From positions 2,745-20,250 of the forward strand of contig DFWZ01000061.1 in the NCBI GenBank assembly GCA_002381565.1: 17,506 bases of DNA. Direction: 5' to 3'. Positions 7,919-15,377 of the stretch are shown in pieces. Position numbers and translations under genes: made by a program. A model generated the notes under the pieces. The model saw only the letters and a program-made list of their open reading frames with translations, searched no databases and was not told the DNA's origin. Each line of letters begins with the position of its first letter. Within the stretch, counting starts at the first letter, position 1. Source of the DNA: Gallionella sp. UBA4121. GTDB taxonomy: Bacteria; Pseudomonadota; Gammaproteobacteria; Burkholderiales; Gallionellaceae.

Positions 7919-10900
7919 GGCTGTTTAAGCTGTTTTGATAGTTTCAACATGCCAGGATGAAGCGGTGTTTCATCCGCTTGAATCTCTTTCGACCCAGGCG
8001 GTTCAACCTTTGCAACCGCCGGCCTGGTGGTCTGAGTACTCTCAGTGCGACCACTGAAATATATCCAGCAATAGCCTGACAGCACCGCGGCAGTCAGCAA
8101 CCCTGCCGTTGCCTTAACCAGGTGACTGATTTTTCGCTGCCGTGACATGGCAAGGTGAGGCGCCAGCGCAACACGCGATTGCTCAACCTGCGCTGCCAGC
8201 AGCCGGGTTTGCTGCTCATCAAACTCGGCCAACTCTCGTGCCTGCTGTGCAGCCAGCTTTTCCAGCATCGCTTTTTCCTGTGCTTGCACGGTGGCCAGTT
8301 GCTCGGCAGCAACTTGTTCTGCCGCAGCCGCATCAGCCTGCACCTCGGCCGCCAGACGTTGTTCCGTCACAGCCAGCAGCTGTTGCTCGGTCGCCAGTCT
8401 CAATTGCTGTTGCTCCAGCAATTGCTGCTGTTCCAGCTGCCTTTGCACGGCGACTTGTTCGACCTGTTCCGCAATGGCGGCCTGCTCGGTCGCGGCCTGA
8501 AGTTCCAGCTGCTGCGCCTGCTGCCTCGCCTGTTCGGCTTCCAGAGCACGCTGTTGCTGAGCGATACGCTGCTCACTAACCCTGGCAATACTGAGCGCAA
8601 CTTCTTCTGCTTGCTGCCCAATTGCGATGAGCTGTTCATCCGCCTGGTGCTGTGCCGCCTGTTCAACTGCAAGCTGTTTTTGCTCTGCATCGATGAGCCG
8701 TTGCTCGGCTTCAATACGAGCCTGCTTGGATTGCGCAGTTTTTTCTGCAATCGTCTGTTTATAGGAAAGCGCTTCCTGCAAGGCCTGTTCCCGCTCGATC
8801 TGCAACCTTGTTTGTCGTATCAACTGATTTTCCATCCGCTCGCGTTCGACAGCGGCGAGTCTGGCGTCGTCGGCAGTTTTTGCACGCTCTGTCGCGACAG
8901 CCATTGCCAGTTCTTCGCGGCGAACCTGCTCCTGTTCGGCCAGAATCGCCTGGCGTAGCGATTCTTCATGAGCCACTGCCAGGCTCAACGCATGCTGCTC
9001 TGCGGCTATTTTCTGCTGCTCAGCAAAGCTCGCCTGCTGTTCCGCGGCAATACGTGCCTGCAATGTGGCAATCGCTTGTGCCTCGAGTGCGACACGCTGC
9101 TCTTGCTGTGACTGAAACTGACGCTCCTGCGCCAGATGCTGCTGCTCTTGTTCGAGTAACTTCAAGGCCATCTGCTCGCTTTCAACCGCGAGAAGCCGTG
9201 CTGCCTCGGCTATCTGCTCATGTTGCCGTGTTGCAGCAAGCGCAGATGCTTCACGATGAACCTTATCCTGTTCAGTTTCAGCAAGCTGACGTTGCACTTC
9301 TTCGTGTTCACTGGCCAGTCGCTGTGCCTGCTGTTCTGCGGCAATTTTTTCCTGTTCAGCCAGGCTTGCCAGATGTTCCGCTTCAATCCTGGCCTGCGTC
9401 GTCCGTACAGACTCCTCTGCAAGCAATTGTTTATGCGACAGGGCAGCTTGCAAAGCACGCTCCAGTTCGAACTGTTTGCCCTCCTGTCCGGCCAGCCGGT
9501 TTTCCAGCTGTTCGCGCTCCGAGGCAGCCAGACGAGCCACCTCGGCCATGTGCATGCGTTGCTGCATTGCCGTTATAGCGGCACTGTCACGACGAATTTT
9601 TTCCTCTTCGGCCAGCAAAGCCTGACGTTGCGACTCTTCATGCGCGCCGGCCAGTTGTTGCGCCGCTTGCTCGGCAGCAATTCTTGCCAGCTGGGCCTCA
9701 CATGCCTGTTGTTCTGCAACAACGCGAGCCTGCAAGGCGGCAGCAGCTTCCGTCTCAAGGGCTGCGCGCTGCTCCAGCTGCACCTGTAATTCACGCTCGT
9801 GCGCCAGACGCAACTGCTCTTGTTCTGCCAACTTCAGGGCCGTCTTCTCGCGTTCAACGGCGGCCAGACGGGCAGCCTCTGCCAGGTGCTCGCGTTGCTG
9901 CAAGGCCGTCTGCGCCAGTTTTTCACTGCGAATTTGTTCCTGTTCAGCATAGTAAGCCTGCTGCTCTGCTGCCAGACGCGCCTGCATTGCGGCAGCCGCT
10001 TGCCCCTCGATGGCGGCGCGTTGTTCGAGCTGCACCTGCAATTCACGCTCGTGCTCAAAACGCAGTTTTTCCTGTTCTGCCAACTGCAGTGCCAACTGTT
10101 CGCATGCTTCGGCCGTCATAATGGCAGCCTCGGCGGCTTCCGCCTGCTTGCGCGCCGCGACAGATGCCTTAGCCTCGCGGCCTATACGCTCCTGCTCCAA
10201 TTGTGCTGCTTTATGTTCCTCAGCCACGCGTAGCGCAGCCATGTTCTCGGCACGCTGCAAAAGTTGCTCGTGAGCCAGTTTGGCCTCGGTCATTTGCCGC
10301 TGCAAAGCGGCGGTCGCGAGCGCCTCAGTGTGAATATGCTCTTCTTTTTGCTTGAGTGCACGCCTCTGTGCGCTGGCGTGCAGCCTGGCCATATTCAAGA
10401 CGCGTATCGCGGCCAGCTCCTGCTCTTTTGTATCCCTGTTCGCGCGCTCGTTGAGTTGCTGCGTCGTTTCGGCTATTTTTTTTGCTCGCACTTCCATTTC
10501 AACGCGTTGATTGTCAGATTCGATAGCCAGCAACTCGGCCGCCATCCTGGCTTCAGTTTCTGCTATGGCGCGCGTCTGTGCCTCAAGCTGCGCCTGCGCA
10601 ACCTTTAGCGCATCCGCTTCAAGCTCGGCACGACGCAACGCTTCCTTCGTTGCCTGTTCGATAGCCGATACCTTTTGTTCAACCACCGATATTAACGCCT
10701 GTTCTGCCTGCAAGCTGTTTTCGACAGCCAGTTTCTCATTGTTCAAGGCTTCGGCATGCAATTGCGCAGCTTGCAATGCCGCGTTTTTAAGGTTTAACTG
10801 TTCCAGCAAACTCAGTCTGGCAAGCTGTTCTGCCTGTTCGCATTGCTGTTCGTTTTGCAGCAATGCTGCCTCGGTCTGCATTCTTTCTTCAGCAGCAAGC

Positions 10901-12381
10901 TGTGCATCCCGTGCGGCGCTGATCCGCTCGTTTGCCGTGTTAATCGCACGGGCTTCCGCCTGCAACTGCAACTCCAGCGCTTGAGCCGCCTGCATTTCCG
11001 CCTCGGCGCGTTGTTGTGATAAAAACAGTTGATCGCGCTCGGCCGCCAGTTTTTGAGCCGCAGCATGAAAGGCCAGACTTTCGCACTCCAGCCGTTCATT
11101 CGCATCCTGTGTCGCCTTGAGCAGCAATGCATTCGTTTGTTCATGCTGGTCAGCCAGCTTTCTATCGGCTTCGGCCCGGATTCGCCATAATTCTGCGGTT
11201 TCCTGCTCGGCGGCGGCTTTACGTTCCGCCTCTATGCGGGCGCATGCCTCGGCCTCAGTGCGTTGTTTTGCCGCCTCATAGGCCTGTCGCTCATGCTGCA
11301 TGCGTGCCACGGCTGAGGCCTGTGCCTCTTCATCAGCCTGACGGCGCTGATTTGCCAGGGCGAGTGCGGCTTTTTCCGCATCCGATCGCGCTGCCGCCGC
11401 CTGTGCGGCATCACGATCCGCCTGCAACCTGGCTTCGAGTTCAGCAATCGCGTCAGACTCTCCTTTGGCTCTCGCATCAATCGCATCTGCTACCGCCTGC
11501 TCGGCAATTTTCTTTGCGCCAAGAAGCGCCGTGATTTCCTGCTCTTGCCTGACCTGCTCCTGAAACAGGCGCGCAATCGCATGGTCAGTGGTGATTTTTT
11601 CCTGCACGAGGCTGGCGGCTTGCTGCTCTAACCGGCTACGATTTTCTGCGGCTTTTGCCGCTTCGCGTTCAGCCTCAAGACGCTTAGCCGTTTGCTCCGC
11701 CTCATACTGCTCGCTATCGGCTCTTTCCCGGGCCAGACGCAACGCCTCTGTCTCCTGTTGCATCTTTGCTTCAGCCAGGCTTCGCTGCAACTGTTCAGCC
11801 GCCATGCGTTCGGCCACCGCCTGCTCGGCTTGCGCCTGAAGCAGATCAGTCTTAACCCGAATGGCGTATATTTCAGCTTCGGCACGTTGTTGTGCCGCCT
11901 GTTCAGCATAATTTTGTTGCTCGAGCAGATCGTGCAACTCACGTTCGGCACGCGCCTTGTTTGCCGCCACTGCGAGGGATAGTTGTTCGGCCTGCAAACG
12001 CTGCGTCAACGCCTCCTGGGCCTGGCGTTCGGCAAGCAACCTCGCCTGATTTTCTTCCTCCAGCCTTTGTTCCAGCAACAGCTTCTCGCTCAACTCGTGC
12101 GCCAGCTGTTTCTCGACTTCCAGGCGAGCTTGTGCCAGCTCGGATAACCGCGTCTCATCCTGAGATTTGGCCTCCAGCCGGGCGATCAATTCCATTTCCA
12201 TTTTCACACGTGCTTGTGCGATGGCGCGTCCATGCGCTTCGGCACGCGCGCGCGCCTGCGCAGTGAATCCGGCCTGCGTCTCAGCCTCCTGATGAGCGCG
12301 GGCTTCCTGTATGGCTTGAGACTGGGCGAGATATTCTTCGCTGTCGTTGTCGACTAAGCGAAACTTAAAATTGGATGACAT
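7915..12381 (-). CDS. Giant tail-anchored coiled-coil repeat protein of unknown function
   Basis: No family is recognised for this 1488-residue protein, which is dominated by Ala, Glu, Gln, Arg and Leu. A short N-terminal segment (1-17, MSSNFKFRLVDNDSEEY) precedes an almost unbroken helical region from about 18 to 1405 with no Pro until residue 1408. It is organised in 28-residue units: four from 18 to 129, one at 130-157, an 8-residue interruption (158-165), then an unbroken run from 166. One hydrophobic helix (about 1421-1442) follows SRQRK, so the rod should be cytoplasmic and the last 45 residues (Thr/Pro-containing) periplasmic. The tail shows no peptidoglycan-binding or TonB-type domain that I can see. 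AAGG upstream of the ATG at 12381 is a plausible ribosome site. A fully extended two-stranded coil of this length would be about 200 nm, assuming 0.15 nm rise per residue. A role as scaffold, filament or polarity factor is possible but unproven; a TolA-like or SMC-like identity is not supported. Confidence 0.85.
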   Translation of the reverse strand: MSSNFKFRLVDNDSEEYLAQSQAIQEARAHQEAETQAGFTAQARARAEAHGRAIAQARVKMEMELIARLEAKSQDETRLSELAQARLEVEKQLAHELSEKLLLEQRLEEENQARLLAERQAQEALTQRLQAEQLSLAVAANKARAERELHDLLEQQNYAEQAAQQRAEAEIYAIRVKTDLLQAQAEQAVAERMAAEQLQRSLAEAKMQQETEALRLARERADSEQYEAEQTAKRLEAEREAAKAAENRSRLEQQAASLVQEKITTDHAIARLFQEQVRQEQEITALLGAKKIAEQAVADAIDARAKGESDAIAELEARLQADRDAAQAAAARSDAEKAALALANQRRQADEEAQASAVARMQHERQAYEAAKQRTEAEACARIEAERKAAAEQETAELWRIRAEADRKLADQHEQTNALLLKATQDANERLECESLAFHAAAQKLAAERDQLFLSQQRAEAEMQAAQALELQLQAEARAINTANERISAARDAQLAAEERMQTEAALLQNEQQCEQAEQLARLSLLEQLNLKNAALQAAQLHAEALNNEKLAVENSLQAEQALISVVEQKVSAIEQATKEALRRAELEADALKVAQAQLEAQTRAIAETEARMAAELLAIESDNQRVEMEVRAKKIAETTQQLNERANRDTKEQELAAIRVLNMARLHASAQRRALKQKEEHIHTEALATAALQRQMTEAKLAHEQLLQRAENMAALRVAEEHKAAQLEQERIGREAKASVAARKQAEAAEAAIMTAEACEQLALQLAEQEKLRFEHERELQVQLEQRAAIEGQAAAAMQARLAAEQQAYYAEQEQIRSEKLAQTALQQREHLAEAARLAAVEREKTALKLAEQEQLRLAHERELQVQLEQRAALETEAAAALQARVVAEQQACEAQLARIAAEQAAQQLAGAHEESQRQALLAEEEKIRRDSAAITAMQQRMHMAEVARLAASEREQLENRLAGQEGKQFELERALQAALSHKQLLAEESVRTTQARIEAEHLASLAEQEKIAAEQQAQRLASEHEEVQRQLAETEQDKVHREASALAATRQHEQIAEAARLLAVESEQMALKLLEQEQQHLAQERQFQSQQEQRVALEAQAIATLQARIAAEQQASFAEQQKIAAEQHALSLAVAHEESLRQAILAEQEQVRREELAMAVATERAKTADDARLAAVERERMENQLIRQTRLQIEREQALQEALSYKQTIAEKTAQSKQARIEAEQRLIDAEQKQLAVEQAAQHQADEQLIAIGQQAEEVALSIARVSEQRIAQQQRALEAEQARQQAQQLELQAATEQAAIAEQVEQVAVQRQLEQQQLLEQQQLRLATEQQLLAVTEQRLAAEVQADAAAAEQVAAEQLATVQAQEKAMLEKLAAQQARELAEFDEQQTRLLAAQVEQSRVALAPHLAMSRQRKISHLVKATAGLLTAAVLSGYCWIYFSGRTESTQTTRPAVAKVEPPGSKEIQADETPLHPGMLKLSKQLKQP
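8830..10089 (-). repeat. Super-repeats of 84 + 3 x 112 residues in the coiled-coil gene
   Basis: Residues 765-848 (84 aa), 849-960, 961-1072 and 1073-1184 (112 aa each) are related blocks beginning LxLAEQE or NRLAGQE and ending in ARLAAxERExxx-like sequence. The first block lacks exactly one 28-residue unit relative to the others. A diverged fifth copy starts at residue 1185 (NQLIRQ). At the DNA level, 9776-9802 and 10028-10054 match at 26 of 27 bases and lie 252 bp (3 x 84) apart, pointing to relatively recent duplication. Confidence 0.85.
10459..11886 (-). repeat. Seventeen consecutive 28-residue (84-bp) coiled-coil units
   Basis: Residues 166-641 of the coiled-coil protein divide into 17 successive 28-residue units with no insertion or deletion. 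Counted by hand, unit position 3 is Glu in 15 of 17, position 13 is Lys or Arg in 13 of 17 (all eleven units from 194 to 501), and position 27 is Lys or Arg in 11 of 17. Position 16 is usually Ala. Twenty-eight residues equal four heptads, the same length as the charge repeat of myosin rods. The units are divergent in sequence, so this is an old or selected periodicity. Confidence 0.85.
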
Positions 12382-12399
12382 GCAGTTGCCTTATTGTGC

Positions 12400-12425
12400 G
12401 GATAGCAACGCTATCGCGCCTATCC
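12400..12425 (-). promoter_or_regulatory. Nested alternative hairpins in the coiled-coil gene leader
   Basis: GATAGC (12401-12406) and GCTATC (12410-12415) form a perfect 6-bp stem with a 3-base loop. GGATAG (12400-12405) can instead pair with CTATCC (12420-12425). They lie about 20-45 bp upstream of the coiled-coil start codon, so would be in its mRNA leader. A regulatory role is only a possibility. Confidence 0.35.
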
Positions 12426-12506
12426 AGAAAACATACGCGACAATAGCAAGATAGCACCCCTGCTGACAAGCAAAGTTCGGAATAATGTGAGGAATTCAGA
12501 CTTTTG

Positions 12507-15275
12507 TTAACCGGCTGCCCGGTCGCGCATGAACATCTCGAACTGCAAGGCGTCCAGCGGTTTGCTGAAGTAATACCCCTGCGCCTCATTACAACCTTTC
12601 AGGCGCAAAAATTCCAGTTGCCCGGCTGTTTCCACGCCCTCCGCAATCGTCTGAAATCCCAGGCTGCCGGCGAGCGTAATAATGGCCGTCACGATTGCAT
12701 GGCTTTCAGTATCTTCGGTGATATTGCACACGAAGGACTGGTCTATTTTGAGCTTGTTGATTTTGAATTTTCTCAGGTAACTCAAACTGGAATAACCCGT
12801 GCCAAAATCATCAATAGACATGCGGATGCCGCGTGCATAAAGCTCATCCATCACCGCAATTGCTGCCAGCGGCACTTCCATCGCCACGCTTTCGGTCAGC
12901 TCCAGTTCGATATACTGAGGCGGCAAATTGGCTTCTTCGAGAATCTGTACGACCAATTCAGGCAGGTTCGCCTGACGAAATTGAACGGCCGAGAGATTCA
13001 CCGCTATCGTTATCGCCGTCTGTCCGCTGTCCATCCAGCGCTTGGCTTGTTGTACCGCCGTGCGCAGCACCCATTCGCCTATACTCAGAATCAGCCCGCT
13101 CTCCTCTGCGACCGGGATAAATTCTGCCGGCGACACCATGCCCAGCTCAGGATGTTGCCAGCGCAGCAAGGCTTCCGCGCCGGTGACCCGCCCGTCCTGC
13201 ATGGATATCTGAGGCTGGTAATGCAACTGAAACTGCTTGCGTGCCAATGCGTGACGCAGTGCATTTTCCAGTTGCAAACGCCTGGCCGAACGTTCCTGCA
13301 TCTCGGCAGTATAAAAACGAAAACAGTTGCGTCCATCCATCTTTGCGCGGTACATCGCCACATCGGCGCTTTGGTACAGTCTGTCGAAATCCGTGCCATC
13401 AGAAGGATACATGGCGATACCCACTGAAGGCGTCACCACCAGTTCAAACTGGTCAATATGATATGCCTGCGCCACCGTCGCCAATACTTTCTCCGCCACA
13501 TGCGCAGCACCATCGGCATTTATAGCGGTCAACACCAGAATAAACTCATCGCCGCCCAGACGCGACAGCGTATCTTCTTCACGCAGCAGGGCTTTCAAGC
13601 GTGCTGCCAGCTGGATCAGCAACTCATCGCCGATGCGATGACCCAGCGTATCGTTGATATTCTTGAAGTGATCAAGATCCAGAAACAGTACCGCCATCTG
13701 GGCAGCGCCCCGCTGCGACATGCTCATGGCATGCGCAATCCTGTCCTTCAATAACATCTGATTGGGCAAGCCTGTGAGAGCGTCGAAGTTAGCGAGTTTC
13801 ACAATGCGCGCCTCACTCTGTGCACGCTCAATCGCTAAACTTGCCAGGTGCGCGCCGCGTTCCAGGGCGGCCATTTCAGCGGCTTGAGGGCTGCGCGATG
13901 CCGAATAATAAAGCGCAAAGGTACCCAGCACCTGCCCCTGAGTTGATAAAATCGGCACAGACCAGCAAGCCGCCAGCCCATTTTCCAGCGCCAGCTCCTT
14001 GTAGTCCTGCCATAACGGATCATGGGCGATATCCGTGACGATGACCGTTTTTCCGGTGCAGGCCGCCGTGCCGCATGAGCCTGTATTTTCCCCTATGGCC
14101 GTCCCATCAATGGCTTTGCAATAAGCCGCAGGCAAACTCGGCGCCGCGCCATGCACAAGATGCCGGCCATCCTGGCTTAACAGCAATACCGAACACAGCA
14201 TGCCCGGATACATTGCTTCATAACTGCCGGCCAGGTGACTCAACAAGGCCGGCAACGACTCGCCACGGGCCAGCAACTCCAGTACGGATCGTTCGTTCTC
14301 ACTCTGCAATTCAAGACGTTTACGCTCCGCTTCACGATCGAAGTTATCCAGCGCAAAGCTGATGTCCATCGCCATCTCGATCAGCAGATCGCGTGCTGCT
14401 TCATCGAAGGCGTTGACTTCAGCGGAATAGAGGGTGAAAGCACCGACGGGAACACCATTTCTATGCAGCGGCAGCGAGGCGGACGCCCCCCATCCAAAAT
14501 ACGCGGCTCGCTCATGCCAGGCTTTTGTTGCCGGATGGTGCAAAAAATCCTGGCACCAGAACGGCTGGTTTTCGCGTATCGCCATTCCCGTGGGTCCTCG
14601 CCCGGAGGGCAGATCGGCATCCACTGAAATATCGATGTCTTGCAGATATTCCGAACCTGCACCGTAAAAGGCCGCGGGTTTGACCTGTCCGCTTGCCTCA
14701 TCCAGCATGCCGATCCACGCCATTTTCATGCCGCCGAAGCGCACGGCATCCAGGCAAATTTGCGGAAACAGTTCAGCCTCGGAGGTAGTTCGCACGATGG
14801 CCTGATTGCACTGGCTCAACGCGGCATAAAGCTGGGTAAGCCGGTTGATGCGGGCAGTATCGGCACGACGTTCGGTCATGTCGCGGGCAATGCCCAATAC
14901 GCCTATCAGATTGCCCTTGTCATCATACATCGCAGATTTGAGTGTCTCGACATAAATGCGCTGCCCGTCATCGGCAAAGGTGATCCATTTCTCCGTGATG
15001 TCAATCTTATCCGCTTGCATGGCCATCAGGTCGTGTTCGCGAAACGAATCAGCCAGCTCACGATTCACAAAGTCGTAATCCGTCTTGCCGATGATGTCCG
15101 CTTCCGCCGCACCATACAGACGTTCGAACATCCGGTTGCAGGCGAGATAAACGCCCGCTTCATCCTTGAGCCAGACCAGATCGGGAATCGTCTGCAAGAT
15201 GGCGTGCAACAAGGACTCGGCGCGCCGTTTGCCGCGCTCCAGTGTTTTAACGGTTTGATCCGCCAACGGATTCAT
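12507..15275 (-). CDS. PAS-GAF-GAF-GGDEF-EAL cyclic-di-GMP signalling protein
   Basis: A 922-residue soluble protein that probably makes and/or degrades cyclic di-GMP in response to sensed signals. Domains in order: PAS (about 20-135, with DLVWLKDEAGVYLACN), GAF 1 (about 145-310), GAF 2 (about 330-485), GGDEF (about 490-655) and EAL (about 670-918). The cyclase signature GGDEF is intact at 574-578, with metal-binding FLDLDHF at 531-537. An RxxD product-inhibition site (565-568) sits exactly five residues before GGDEF. The phosphodiesterase motifs EALLRW (701-706), LTES (793-796), DDFGTG (822-827), KIDQSF (843-848) and AEGVET (878-883) are present. Both activities are therefore plausible, and the sequence cannot say which dominates. 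No membrane segment or signal peptide is seen. AAAGG lies only one base from the start and GGGAG twelve bases away, so the ribosome site is not ideal. The coiled-coil gene lies 125 bp downstream on the same strand. Confidence 0.92.
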   Translation of the reverse strand: MNPLADQTVKTLERGKRRAESLLHAILQTIPDLVWLKDEAGVYLACNRMFERLYGAAEADIIGKTDYDFVNRELADSFREHDLMAMQADKIDITEKWITFADDGQRIYVETLKSAMYDDKGNLIGVLGIARDMTERRADTARINRLTQLYAALSQCNQAIVRTTSEAELFPQICLDAVRFGGMKMAWIGMLDEASGQVKPAAFYGAGSEYLQDIDISVDADLPSGRGPTGMAIRENQPFWCQDFLHHPATKAWHERAAYFGWGASASLPLHRNGVPVGAFTLYSAEVNAFDEAARDLLIEMAMDISFALDNFDREAERKRLELQSENERSVLELLARGESLPALLSHLAGSYEAMYPGMLCSVLLLSQDGRHLVHGAAPSLPAAYCKAIDGTAIGENTGSCGTAACTGKTVIVTDIAHDPLWQDYKELALENGLAACWSVPILSTQGQVLGTFALYYSASRSPQAAEMAALERGAHLASLAIERAQSEARIVKLANFDALTGLPNQMLLKDRIAHAMSMSQRGAAQMAVLFLDLDHFKNINDTLGHRIGDELLIQLAARLKALLREEDTLSRLGGDEFILVLTAINADGAAHVAEKVLATVAQAYHIDQFELVVTPSVGIAMYPSDGTDFDRLYQSADVAMYRAKMDGRNCFRFYTAEMQERSARRLQLENALRHALARKQFQLHYQPQISMQDGRVTGAEALLRWQHPELGMVSPAEFIPVAEESGLILSIGEWVLRTAVQQAKRWMDSGQTAITIAVNLSAVQFRQANLPELVVQILEEANLPPQYIELELTESVAMEVPLAAIAVMDELYARGIRMSIDDFGTGYSSLSYLRKFKINKLKIDQSFVCNITEDTESHAIVTAIITLAGSLGFQTIAEGVETAGQLEFLRLKGCNEAQGYYFSKPLDALQFEMFMRDRAAG

Positions 15276-15377
15276 GCCTTTATATCGCTCCCAAAAACTC
15301 AGCGTAACGCAACCGGTCAGATTTGGCTGAGAGTTTACTGTAATTTCTCATCAACCGCTTTACTTCAGCGTTGAACG

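Noticed and set aside
8155..8958. Long plus-strand open frames opposite the coiled-coil gene (also 8808-9578, 9220-9789 and others)
   Set aside because: They are shadows of the repetitive, low-complexity minus-strand gene. Their products are Leu/Cys/Ser/Gln- or Pro-rich with no domains, and the minus frame shows clear heptad and 28-residue order.
8830..11886. Periodic DNA as a CRISPR array or non-coding minisatellite
   Set aside because: The period is 84 bp, in frame, and units diverge in a way that preserves protein pattern. There are no identical repeats alternating with unique spacers.
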